Below are positions 41,952-49,913 of a stretch of DNA of 64,000 nucleotides, in pieces. Numbering within the stretch: position 1 is the stretch's first letter; the number at the start of each line of letters is the position of its first letter. The translations under genes and the position numbers were made by a program. A model generated the notes under the pieces. The model did no database searches. It was not told the DNA's origin and saw only the letters and a list, made by a program, of their open reading frames with translations. The stretch is taken from contig DASXFC010000038.1 of the NCBI GenBank assembly GCA_036489775.1, positions 98,850 through 162,849 on the forward strand, given 5' to 3'. This DNA comes from Bog-473 sp036489775 (GTDB taxonomy: Bacteria; Actinomycetota; Acidimicrobiia; Acidimicrobiales; RAAP-2).

Positions 41952-43657
41952 CCGGTCCCCCGTAACACCAGCTCCCGGTAGGCGGGCTGATCGTGCAGCA
42001 GCTCACGATGAGATCCCTGGGCGACCAGCCTGCCGTCGATGAAAGCCACCACGTCGGCGTGCTCGAGGAAGAACGGACTGGAGGAGATGATCACCGTGGT
42101 CCGTCCGGCCCGCGCCATCGGCAGCTGCGCCGCAATGGACGCTTCGGTATGCGCGTCGACCGCGGAGGTCGGCTCGTCGAGCACCAGCACCTCGGGATCG
42201 GCCCGCAGCGCGGCGGCCAGCACGATGCGCTGGCGCTGCCCACCCGACAGCGTGCGGCCGCGCTCAGGCAGTTCGCTCTCGAGGCCATGGGCCAGGCCGT
42301 CGACGATGTCGCGGGCCGAGGCGGCATCGATGGCCGCGTCGACGCTGAGCCGACCGTCGTCTCGACCCGGTACATCCACGTTGGCCGCCAGGGTGCCGGC
42401 CAAGAGTTGGGGCTCGCGGTCGATCACCACAATGCGCCGGCGCACCACGTCGAGCGAGAGGTCGGACAACGCGGTGCTGCCGAGCCGGACGGCTCCGGCC
42501 GGATCGTCGATGTACCGGCCGAGTCGAGCGGCCAGCGCGCTGCCCTCTTCGGGGTCGCAGGTGGCCACCACCATCAGCTGCCCGGGTTCGATTACCAATC
42601 CGGTCACCGGGTCGGTCAAGGGTCCCGGACCCGGTTCGGCCGCCGGCTGGGTCGGGCGGGTCAGATCGGGCGACAGCCGCAAAACGGAGAGGACGCGACC
42701 GGCGGCCACCGTGGCGGCCGACCAACGGGTGGCCACCTCGATCAGGGTCTGCACGGGCAAGGTTAGGAAGGCGGCGTAGGCGTAGAAGGCCACCAGCTTT
42801 CCGGTGGGCAGCGAGCTCGAGAGCACCATGTGGGCCCCGAAGTAGGTGACGATGACTAGGAGTGCACCGGGTACGAAGACCTGGAGTGCATCGAGGACCG
42901 ATTGGGCCAATGCAGTACGCACGGTGGCGCCACGCACCAGCTGTGAGGCATGGGCGTAGCGCTCGGCAAAAACCTCTTCTCCACCGAGTCCACGCAGCAC
43001 CCGCAAGCCGACCACGGTGTCAGCGGCCAGGGACGAGGCATCGGAACGGGCGAAGCGCTCGGCGCTCTGGCGGCGCTCGAGCGGCTTCATCACCGGGAGC
43101 ACCAAGAGGGCGAAGACGGGAGCGCCGATGATCACCACCAGTCCGAGTCGGACAGACGAGCTGAAAAGGATGGCGGCGACCAACAGGTAGGAGACCACGG
43201 CCCCGGTGCCCCGAGCGGTCACGTCGAGCAGGTGCCCGATGCGCTGGACATCGGTGGTCCCGATACTGGCCACCTCACCGGCGTCGACATGTCGGGGCAG
43301 ATCGCTGCCGAGGTCGCGTGCCTTGCGTGCCACCAGTTGCTGGACCCTGACGTCTGCGGTCAGGAAGTTGGTGACGGCCCGGCGGTGCCGCATGACGCCG
43401 GCGCCCGCCTGCACCACTCCGAGGGCCAACACGACCAGGGACCAGAGCCAGAGCGACCCTCGGTCACGATGCACCACGGCATCGATGGCTTCGCCGAGGG
43501 CGGCCGGAATGAGGCTCTGGGCCGCCATCCAGAGCGCGCCGAAGAACCCGCCGCCGATCACGGTGGGCATTTGCTGGCGGGCCAGCCAGAGCAGAAAGCG
43601 CACTGGCGATCGAGTGTCCGGCTGGCCCGGGTCGGGGGGAGGGAGGCGAGAAAGCAA
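41948..43657 (-). CDS. Heterodimeric ABC exporter half-transporter, degenerate Walker A
   Basis: 569 residues: six-helix membrane domain (about 20-315) and ATPase domain. The Walker A site, normally GxxGxGKST, is ATCDPEEGSALA (365-376), so no Lys to hold the phosphate. The H-loop region reads IISSSPFF, without His. In contrast, the signature LSGGQRQR (470-477) and Walker B LVLDEPTSAVD are perfect. It therefore donates its LSGGQ to the partner's nucleotide site. It resembles TmrAB/BmrCD-type heterodimers in having one degenerate site, but the division here is unusually complete. A TTG start is likely, with TAGACT 8 bases upstream as a -10. Confidence 0.9.
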   Translation of the reverse strand: MLSRLPPPDPGQPDTRSPVRFLLWLARQQMPTVIGGGFFGALWMAAQSLIPAALGEAIDAVVHRDRGSLWLWSLVVLALGVVQAGAGVMRHRRAVTNFLTADVRVQQLVARKARDLGSDLPRHVDAGEVASIGTTDVQRIGHLLDVTARGTGAVVSYLLVAAILFSSSVRLGLVVIIGAPVFALLVLPVMKPLERRQSAERFARSDASSLAADTVVGLRVLRGLGGEEVFAERYAHASQLVRGATVRTALAQSVLDALQVFVPGALLVIVTYFGAHMVLSSSLPTGKLVAFYAYAAFLTLPVQTLIEVATRWSAATVAAGRVLSVLRLSPDLTRPTQPAAEPGPGPLTDPVTGLVIEPGQLMVVATCDPEEGSALAARLGRYIDDPAGAVRLGSTALSDLSLDVVRRRIVVIDREPQLLAGTLAANVDVPGRDDGRLSVDAAIDAASARDIVDGLAHGLESELPERGRTLSGGQRQRIVLAAALRADPEVLVLDEPTSAVDAHTEASIAAQLPMARAGRTTVIISSSPFFLEHADVVAFIDGRLVAQGSHRELLHDQPAYRELVLRGTG

Positions 43658-43726
43658 AGCCGAGCAGTCTACGGCGCCGGCCCCCTCGCGCCCGGCGAAC
43701 TTCTCAAGAGTGTCGGGGCGACCCGA

Positions 43727-44212
43727 TCAGGTCGAGGGGCGGGGAACGGACAACATGAACGACAAGCTGATGACGAGACCGCTGACCAAGATCAGTGGCG
43801 GCGCCAGGGCCCAGGTCCAGGCGGCGATGGCGTAGCCGGCGACGAACATGGCGCCTCCGGCGACCAGCATCAGTCCGGTGATCCCCACCGACCGTTGGAT
43901 CGAGATATCGCCACCGGGAGTGGGCAGACCCACCACCAGGAGAAGAAGCAGGAGCCGGCGGCGATCGGACTTGGAGGTCTGGGGCGGCACGGCCGAACCA
44001 CCTCGAGCCCGGTCAGCCAGGAAGAACGCAATGGAGATGAGCGGGCCGGCGGGGATGAGGACGACCCCGGCCAGACCCCAACCTCTCGTATGGAGGAAGT
44101 CCCCGCCGACCGTCATGAAAGCACCAGCGCCGAGGGTTAAGAGTGCGGTGGGTAGGTAGGCGGTGAGCGCGGTGACCCTGCCCCGAACCCCCTCCGCCAT
44201 TTGCTGCACCAC
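43727..44212 (-). CDS. Membrane protein with about four segments, unknown function
   Basis: 161 residues, very hydrophobic: segments near 17-37 (YLPTALLTLGAGAFMTVGGD), 45-65, 85-100 and 110-155 (GLMLVAGGAMFVAGYAIAAW). A basic loop with RARGGSAVPPQTSKSDRRR faces the cytosol. No family recognised. It stands alone between the ABC exporter and the acyltransferase. Confidence 0.6.
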   Translation of the reverse strand: MVQQMAEGVRGRVTALTAYLPTALLTLGAGAFMTVGGDFLHTRGWGLAGVVLIPAGPLISIAFFLADRARGGSAVPPQTSKSDRRRLLLLLLVVGLPTPGGDISIQRSVGITGLMLVAGGAMFVAGYAIAAWTWALAPPLILVSGLVISLSFMLSVPRPST

Positions 44213-44361
44213 GGCAGAGCGTACGCGGCAGCGCTCAACAGCTGGTGGCCGGAGATATGAGCTTCTCCTAAAGTGACGGTGACCAGGGGAGCCGGGACAT
44301 TCTCTGAGCCTCGAGGATCGATTCTCGGCTGGCTCCTAGGTTGCATTGAGGTAAGGGTGCC

Positions 44362-44367
44362 TATGGT
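44362..44367 (+). promoter_or_regulatory. TATGGT -10 box before the acyltransferase gene
   Basis: TATGGT ends 6 bases before the GTG at 44374, and TTGCAT lies at 44341-44346 with a 15-base spacer. No ribosome-binding site is present, consistent with leaderless transcription. Confidence 0.4.
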
Positions 44368-44373
44368 TCGCCG

Positions 44374-45570
44374 GTGACCGAAGGGCCAGGCGACGACGGC
44401 CACTACTTGGGCCATGTCGATTCGTACCGGGTGGTCGCCTGCACCGCGGTCATCGTGCAGCACTCCTTGCTATGGATCGTTCCGGCGGGACTGATCGTCC
44501 CGTGGGCCTTCGTGATGCTGCTGCACTTCAGCCGGACGGCGTTCTTCTTCATGACCGCGTTCCTGCTGGCCTATTCACAACGGACGCGCCCGCGTTCGAC
44601 TGGGTCGTTCTGGAAGCGGCGGTTCGTCCACCTCGGCGTGCCCTACCTGGTGTGGACCGTCATCTACTGGGTCTTCACGTTGTGGCAGGGCCATTGGCCG
44701 ATGGGCGCGGCCTACTCGGATCTCTGGCGCGACCTGCTCTACGGCTACTACCAGCTGTATTTCTGCATCGTCCTATTCCAGCTCTACCTGGTCTTCCCGT
44801 TCGTCTACCGATGGCTGGTGGTTCGCCGGCACCACCTGCGCATCATGACGATCAGCCTGGTGGTGGCATTGGTCCTCGCGACCATCTTGCACTGGCCCGG
44901 CGCGTTCGGGCCGGTCGGTCATGCCGCGTTCTGGTTGGCGCCCAAGTGGCCGTGGGCGCGCGACATCCTCACCTATCAGGAGCAGGTCATCGCCGGCATT
45001 TTGGTCGCGCTGCACGTTGAGAAATTGCCGGCGTTCATCGAACGCTGGGGGCGATGGGTCGTCGCCGGCGGGGCCGCGCTCCTGGCGGTTGCCACCATGT
45101 GGTACCTGATTGCGGTGTGGACCGGATCCCCGACCGGCCGAGCCTCTGATCTTTATCAGCCCGTCGCCTTCCTGTGGTTCACCGGTGCCGTCGCTGCGCT
45201 CGAGTGCTGGTCGTGGCGCTGGTACGCCCGCACGTCGCGCCTGGCCCGGTCCAGACGGTGGTTGTCGGCAACGAATCTGGCGAACCTCACCGGCGGCATC
45301 TTTTTCTGCCAGGCACTCTTTCTCAACCTGTTCCGCCAGGCCCTCGATTCGACCGGACTGCGTCACGACCTGGGCTGGGCCGGCTCAGTCGTCACCCTCT
45401 TCGTGTTGACCATCGTGTGCACCGCCCTGTTCGCCCTGCTGGTGCAGAGGACCCGCTGGGCCTGGCTGCTGGCCGGGCCGGTTCGACCCCAACAGCGCCG
45501 GCGTCTCGGCACCTCGACGCTCGGCACCCAAGGCGATGAGCGTCCGACGGTGGCTTTGTCCAAAGTCTGA
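44374..45570 (+). CDS. Acyltransferase-3 family membrane protein
   Basis: 398 residues with about ten membrane segments. DSYRVVACTAVIVQHSLLWI provides the conserved R and H pair (R-x(9)-H) of the acyltransferase-3 fold; then LLHFSRTAFFFMTAFLLAYS, FWKRRFVHLGVPYLVWTVIY and YQLYFCIVLFQLYLVFPFVY. These enzymes transfer acetyl or other acyl groups onto polysaccharides, antibiotics or lipids at the membrane. No glycan cluster adjoins it, so the acceptor is unknown. Possible leaderless start. Confidence 0.88.
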   Translation: MTEGPGDDGHYLGHVDSYRVVACTAVIVQHSLLWIVPAGLIVPWAFVMLLHFSRTAFFFMTAFLLAYSQRTRPRSTGSFWKRRFVHLGVPYLVWTVIYWVFTLWQGHWPMGAAYSDLWRDLLYGYYQLYFCIVLFQLYLVFPFVYRWLVVRRHHLRIMTISLVVALVLATILHWPGAFGPVGHAAFWLAPKWPWARDILTYQEQVIAGILVALHVEKLPAFIERWGRWVVAGGAALLAVATMWYLIAVWTGSPTGRASDLYQPVAFLWFTGAVAALECWSWRWYARTSRLARSRRWLSATNLANLTGGIFFCQALFLNLFRQALDSTGLRHDLGWAGSVVTLFVLTIVCTALFALLVQRTRWAWLLAGPVRPQQRRRLGTSTLGTQGDERPTVALSKV

Positions 45571-45623
45571 CGGCCGGTTTACGCGGTGGTTCGTCTGGCC
45601 GTTCCGGGCATCGTGGGATGTGG

Positions 45624-46484
45624 TCACGTCGAGGCGATCAGCAACTCTTCGGCGTGGTCGGGTGGACGGAAGCCATCGGTCCGCCCCTCGAAGTAGCGCT
45701 GTGCCAACGTGGCCGATGAGACGTGTTGGACAGATCGAAAGCCGGCCTGGCTAGCCATCGCCACGAACTCGTCGGGCGTGAAGTTGCTGAGGAAGGGCGT
45801 CCCACTGGCCCGGGCACCCTTCTCCGACATCTCGAGACCGGGCCGGACTTCGGGATCGACCAGCTCGAAGGGCAGGATGAAGGTCGTGGCAAAGGTCGAG
45901 CCGTGCGCCAACGTGGCCACCTGTCGGAGTGCCGCGGCATTCGCATCCTTGGTGAGGTACATGGTCACGCCGGTGGAGACGACGACAGCCGGCTGGTCGG
46001 CTTGGAAGCCGACGGTGGCCAGCTGCTCCAGCCATGACTGGCCTGCTTCGAAATCGACCGGGACGATGTGCAGCCATTCGGGGACACCGAAGCCCAGGTC
46101 GAGCAACCGTCGACGCTTCCACTCCTGATGAACCGGTTGGTCGACCTCGAAGATCTCCAGCTGCGAGGCGATATCCGGACGGCGCTGGGCAAAGGTGTCG
46201 AGACCGGCCCCAAGGATGACGTACTGCCTCACGCCAAGTCCGATCTGCTCCTCGACCAGATCTTCGATGAAGCGGGCACGGGCCACGATGGAGGCGCGGA
46301 AAAGGCGCGTGGCCTCTGGGTCCATGTCCGGGCGATCCCGCCAGCCCGCATCGGGTGCGGCCAACTCAAGACCGATCTCGTCTTCGAGCACGTGCGGGGA
46401 GGCGTCAACCAGCACATGCATGGCCCGCCACAGCGCGGTTCGAACCGCCGAACTGTCCGGTTCTGCGGCGGACTGATCAGGCAT
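45624..46484 (-). CDS. SAM-dependent methyltransferase of the PPM/LCMT family (TIGR00027)
   Basis: 286 residues. RTALWRAMHVLVDASPHVLE opens, then QYVILGAGLDTFAQRRPDIA (motif I with Asp), FEVDQPVHQEWKRRRLLDLG and TGVTMYLTKDANAAALRQVA. These are the Rv-type leucine-carboxyl-methyltransferase-like proteins abundant in mycobacteria; the acceptor is mostly unknown. Full length. Starts at ATG 46484. Confidence 0.92.
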   Translation of the reverse strand: MPDQSAAEPDSSAVRTALWRAMHVLVDASPHVLEDEIGLELAAPDAGWRDRPDMDPEATRLFRASIVARARFIEDLVEEQIGLGVRQYVILGAGLDTFAQRRPDIASQLEIFEVDQPVHQEWKRRRLLDLGFGVPEWLHIVPVDFEAGQSWLEQLATVGFQADQPAVVVSTGVTMYLTKDANAAALRQVATLAHGSTFATTFILPFELVDPEVRPGLEMSEKGARASGTPFLSNFTPDEFVAMASQAGFRSVQHVSSATLAQRYFEGRTDGFRPPDHAEELLIAST

Positions 46485-46519
46485 GGTCTTGCTCCTTGCG
46501 GTTGTTTCGGACCGTTGAC

Positions 46520-47182
46520 TCAGTGGAGAAGACTCGACACCACGTTGATGACAAGGCCCACGATGACTGCGCCAAACAAGTACGAGAGCAGGGCATGGGT
46601 CAGGGCAATCCTTCGAATCCTTTTGCTCGTCAGGTTGGTATCAGATACCTGGAACGTCATGCCAATGGTAAAGGCCAGGTATGCGAAATCCAGGTAGGTG
46701 GGCGGATCGTCCTCGTTGAAGTCAATATCACCAACCGATTGCGAATAGTACGTCCGGGCGTATCGCAAGGTGAACACGGTATGGACCAATCCCCACGACA
46801 GGGCCACGCTCAACACACCCAAGGTGATCAGATACGCCTTGGTGCCACCGGCGGCGTTGCCGGCCCGGACTAGGGCCAGTCCGACGGCAGCCAACACGGC
46901 GACGCCAGCAGAGAGGAGCATCAGTTCGGTCAGTCGCAGACTTGGATCCTCCCGATTGGCACGGCGCTTGCACCCTTCGGCATCAAGATCCTTGAGGATC
47001 CACCAGATCCATGTGATGAAAAAGAGTGAGAAGGCGTCCCAGCCGATGAGCGTGGCTGCTTGCCAGAACGTGAAGAAGGACGCCAAAACTCCGGCAGCGG
47101 TTCCGAGCGACGCTGCGATGGTGACACGGGCGCTGGCCCGAGGATCTTGCCGCGGCCGAGACGGATCGGGCAAGGAGTTCAT
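46520..47182 (-). CDS. DUF1345 family membrane protein
   Basis: 220 residues with five membrane segments. SLFFITWIWWILKDLDAEGC, VALSWGLVHTVFTLRYARTY, DPPTYLDFAYLAFTIGMTFQ and VSDTNLTSKRIRRIALTHAL are characteristic of DUF1345, with the conserved YLDFAY-F-x-IGMTFQ and RRxxLxHxLLSY signatures. Function is unknown. Convergent to nothing close; its 5' flank holds the 388-base gap before the Tad-like pair. Confidence 0.9.
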   Translation of the reverse strand: MNSLPDPSRPRQDPRASARVTIAASLGTAAGVLASFFTFWQAATLIGWDAFSLFFITWIWWILKDLDAEGCKRRANREDPSLRLTELMLLSAGVAVLAAVGLALVRAGNAAGGTKAYLITLGVLSVALSWGLVHTVFTLRYARTYYSQSVGDIDFNEDDPPTYLDFAYLAFTIGMTFQVSDTNLTSKRIRRIALTHALLSYLFGAVIVGLVINVVSSLLH

Positions 47183-47570
47183 CGAGGAAGCGTAGGCGGC
47201 AGAGCTCGACGGGCCACCGACCGGACAGACGGTGGACGAAGGCCGGGGAGCTGGATGGACTTACTTCCCATCGTGCCTCTGCCGAGAATCGGCCCGATCG
47301 GCAGTGGTGTTCCTCGCACTGGTCCATGCCGCAAGAGTCGGGCGAATTGAGCGGGGAGGCGATGGTCGCGTTGACCGTCCTTGGCCAGGATCGAGGACGA
47401 CTGGGCGGTGGTCCGTACCAGGTGTGTGGGCGACAGGCTGCCAGCTCGCGGTCAAATGGGCCATATTGCCTATATACGGTCGGCTCGTTGCAGCCCACAA
47501 TCTCTTGGGGACGTCTCGCTGTAGACGGCGAGCCGTCCCAGTGCAGTAGGAGCTGAGGGGGGGGTCCGTC
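47183..47570. other. Non-coding gap before the Tad-like operon
   Basis: About 390 bases between a minus-strand start and a plus-strand start. An AT-rich core (CATATTGCCTATATACGG near 47460) could hold a promoter for the TadE/TadG-like pair. No tRNA, repeat or credible ORF was seen. Confidence 0.5.
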
Positions 47571-48011
47571 GTGAGGCTGACCACGGGATCAGGCTCACGA
47601 CGCGATTGCCACGATGACGACGCGCGCGTAGAGCCGATCGCATCTACCATCGTCGTTGTTCTTCCGGTCACTCTGGGCCACGGAACCGTTTCGGTCGGAC
47701 TGACGCGGGCGGCCAAGGCCACGATCACTCAGACGGCCGCCGAGGGCCAAGCGGCCAAGGATGTCGCGGGGATAGGGAAGGGGACTTGGGGGACCACCTT
47801 TTCCTCCATCAACCTCATCACGTATGGGGCGAGTGATGTCGACTGCGCTTCACGCAGCGTCGACACGTGTGTGACGCGGGCGGTCACCGACGACAGCGCC
47901 AATGCTTCGCCCTTCCATGACTTCCTGGTCACCGGCATCATCGCCCGAGCGCCGTGGCGTCCGGTTTTACCCTCCAAAGTTCCACTTCGTGGCAATAGGT
48001 GGCGACCATGA
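47571..48011 (+). CDS. TadE-like small protein (weak)
   Basis: 146 residues from a GTG with a G-rich ribosome-binding region just upstream. IASTIVVVLPVTLGHGTVSV followed by RAAKATITQTAAEGQAAKDV faintly resembles the TadE opening, where a membrane segment is followed by 'L/T-Q-A-A-x-E-G-A'. The C-terminal part has three Cys and no match. Support for reality: its stop codon overlaps the TadG-like start (ATGA). The hydrophobic stretch is short, so family assignment is tentative; it may also be a degraded pseudopilin gene. Confidence 0.45.
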   Translation: MRLTTGSGSRRDCHDDDARVEPIASTIVVVLPVTLGHGTVSVGLTRAAKATITQTAAEGQAAKDVAGIGKGTWGTTFSSINLITYGASDVDCASRSVDTCVTRAVTDDSANASPFHDFLVTGIIARAPWRPVLPSKVPLRGNRWRP

Positions 48012-49573
48012 ATCGAATCGGACTGTTACGTCGAAATCGACCCGACAATGAAAGAGGCGCCACACTCATCATTGTGGCGATCGCCATGTCGGTGTTGATG
48101 CCTGTCGCTCTGGGCTTCTCCGTCGAGCTCGGTGAGGACACCGTGGTCAACCGCTCACTGCAGGCGGTGGCCGACGCTGCTGCGTTGGACGCGGCGCTGT
48201 ACGTAAATGTCAGCGGGGCGAGCGTGACGACTGAAGTTCAGGATGCGGCGTCGGAGAATGATCCCGGCGCGACCATGACGAGCAGCGAGGGATTGTGGAG
48301 TGGTGGCACCTTCACTCCCTACACCGCATCACAGTGCATCCCTACCACTCCTCCGGCCCATGCCGCATGCAACGCCGTAAAGGTGACAGCAGCATCAACC
48401 GTGAAGCACCTTTTCCAATCAGGCCATTCCGCATTGAGCAGGTCAGCTATCGCCGCTGTCAACCCGGAAGCAGGGTTTTCGATTGGAACGTACCTGGCTT
48501 CGTTCAGCAGCTCGCAGAGCGGCGTGTTGAATGTGCTGCTGGGGTCCCTCGGTACTTCCGTCAATCTCACCGCGGTGGGCTATGCGGGATTGGCCAACAC
48601 CAACGTGACGGTACAGCAGCTGATCAGCGCGTCAGGAGGGGTCCTTACTCCAACAAACGTGCTCACCACCTCACTCACCGCGGCCCAGTGGGTCTCGTTC
48701 CTGAATACGGCCGTCGAAACGGAGACCGCTCTACTCTCGTGTGGCAGCTCGCCAATACCGTATCCGTGCACCGCCAGCTCAAACCTCACCACCCTGGGCG
48801 GCTCGGTCGAAGCGAGGGGGCCGGCCAGCCTGTGTCAACTGGTATCGATAAACGGATCGTCCTGCTCAAGCGGAACACTCTCACAGTCGGCGCTGGCCGC
48901 GGACATCAACGTTCTGCAGACCCTGACCACTGAGGCTGAGCTGGCCAACGGAACGAATGCGCTCAACATCACCTCGGCGTTGAATATCACGGGGCTTACA
49001 GATGTCCAGCTCACAGCCAGCGTCATCCAGGTGCCTCAAGTGGCCTTTGGACCTGTCGGAACCACGGCAACCACCGGCCAGGTCAACATCAACCTCACGG
49101 CGGACCTCTCTTTACTCGGCCTCATCGGAGTGAATCTGCTCGACATACCGGTGACCGCCGCGGACGGTACGGCGACGCTGCAATCAATTACCTGCAGCAA
49201 CAACGCCATGACGTCGACCAAGATTCTCACCCTCACCACGAGCGTGACCAGCGCCATCACGCTGGCGGGCCTGCAGATCTCCACGTTGACGGTGGGCGGA
49301 GCGAACACGACACTCGGCTACGTGGGCGATGACGTTCCACTGTCGAATGCGACGGCCACCCTAAGTCCCCCGAATCCTCAGACCGTCGGGACGACCTCCC
49401 CGTCTCTTTCGTTCGGCGGTCTCCTGGGACTGGGAACCTTGGTGTCTCCTCTACTCAACGACACATTGGGGCCAGTGCTCGGTCCGGTTCTCCAGGCGCT
49501 CGGTGTGTCCGTGGGGGGCGCCCAGGTGGCCGATCTCAGCACCCTCTGCGGCTCCGTCACCCTCGTCCAATAA
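48008..49573 (+). CDS. TadG/TadE-like envelope protein
   Basis: 521 residues from ATG at 48008, coupled to the upstream gene by ATGA. The N-terminus NERGATLIIVAIAMSVLMPV plus ALGFSVELGEDTVVNRSLQA and VADAAALDAALYVN is the TadG/DUF2134 'G-x-x-x-(I/V)...A-D-A-A-A-L-A' pattern, with a membrane helix near 17-38. The rest is Thr/Ser/Leu-rich and beta-like, with six or so Cys. TadG proteins are pilus- or envelope-assembly pseudopilins. No tad secretion ATPase or TadB/C genes appear in this window, so this is a lone envelope pair. Confidence 0.65.
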   Translation: MNRIGLLRRNRPDNERGATLIIVAIAMSVLMPVALGFSVELGEDTVVNRSLQAVADAAALDAALYVNVSGASVTTEVQDAASENDPGATMTSSEGLWSGGTFTPYTASQCIPTTPPAHAACNAVKVTAASTVKHLFQSGHSALSRSAIAAVNPEAGFSIGTYLASFSSSQSGVLNVLLGSLGTSVNLTAVGYAGLANTNVTVQQLISASGGVLTPTNVLTTSLTAAQWVSFLNTAVETETALLSCGSSPIPYPCTASSNLTTLGGSVEARGPASLCQLVSINGSSCSSGTLSQSALAADINVLQTLTTEAELANGTNALNITSALNITGLTDVQLTASVIQVPQVAFGPVGTTATTGQVNINLTADLSLLGLIGVNLLDIPVTAADGTATLQSITCSNNAMTSTKILTLTTSVTSAITLAGLQISTLTVGGANTTLGYVGDDVPLSNATATLSPPNPQTVGTTSPSLSFGGLLGLGTLVSPLLNDTLGPVLGPVLQALGVSVGGAQVADLSTLCGSVTLVQ

Positions 49574-49913
49574 CCCCAAGCCTGGGCGTCGTCGCCGACT
49601 TGGCGATGGGGCATCGCTGGCTCCCAACGTTGCCTTAGACGCGGCCTCAGCCATCGGCAGAGTTTCCGGGGCACACTCGTCTCGAGACTAGCGATTGGGT
49701 CCTTAACACGTTCGGTGCCTACAAGTCCGGATCTAGTTCTTTTGGCCCTTATGCGAAACCTGAGGGCAGCGCATAGTGACGACGGAGTCGTGTCTTCTGG
49801 GAGAGGTCTCCGCGATCGGGATCGTGTCCGCGCACTTCGAACACCTCCACTGCTCCGAGAAGGTCGCGCGGAGGTCAGTCTGATCAGACCTTCTCGAATG
49901 AGGGGAGAAGCGG
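49574..49913. other. Non-coding gap before the Ig-like repeat protein
   Basis: About 340 bases. It likely carries the promoter of the Ig-like repeat gene. I saw no hairpin or riboswitch-like pattern; a G-rich ribosome-binding site (GGGGAGAAG) precedes the next ATG. Confidence 0.4.

Noticed and set aside
47729..47995. An 88-codon minus-strand frame opposite the TadE-like gene
   Set aside because: No ribosome-binding site and no domain; the plus-strand frame has an ATGA-coupled downstream gene that supports it instead.
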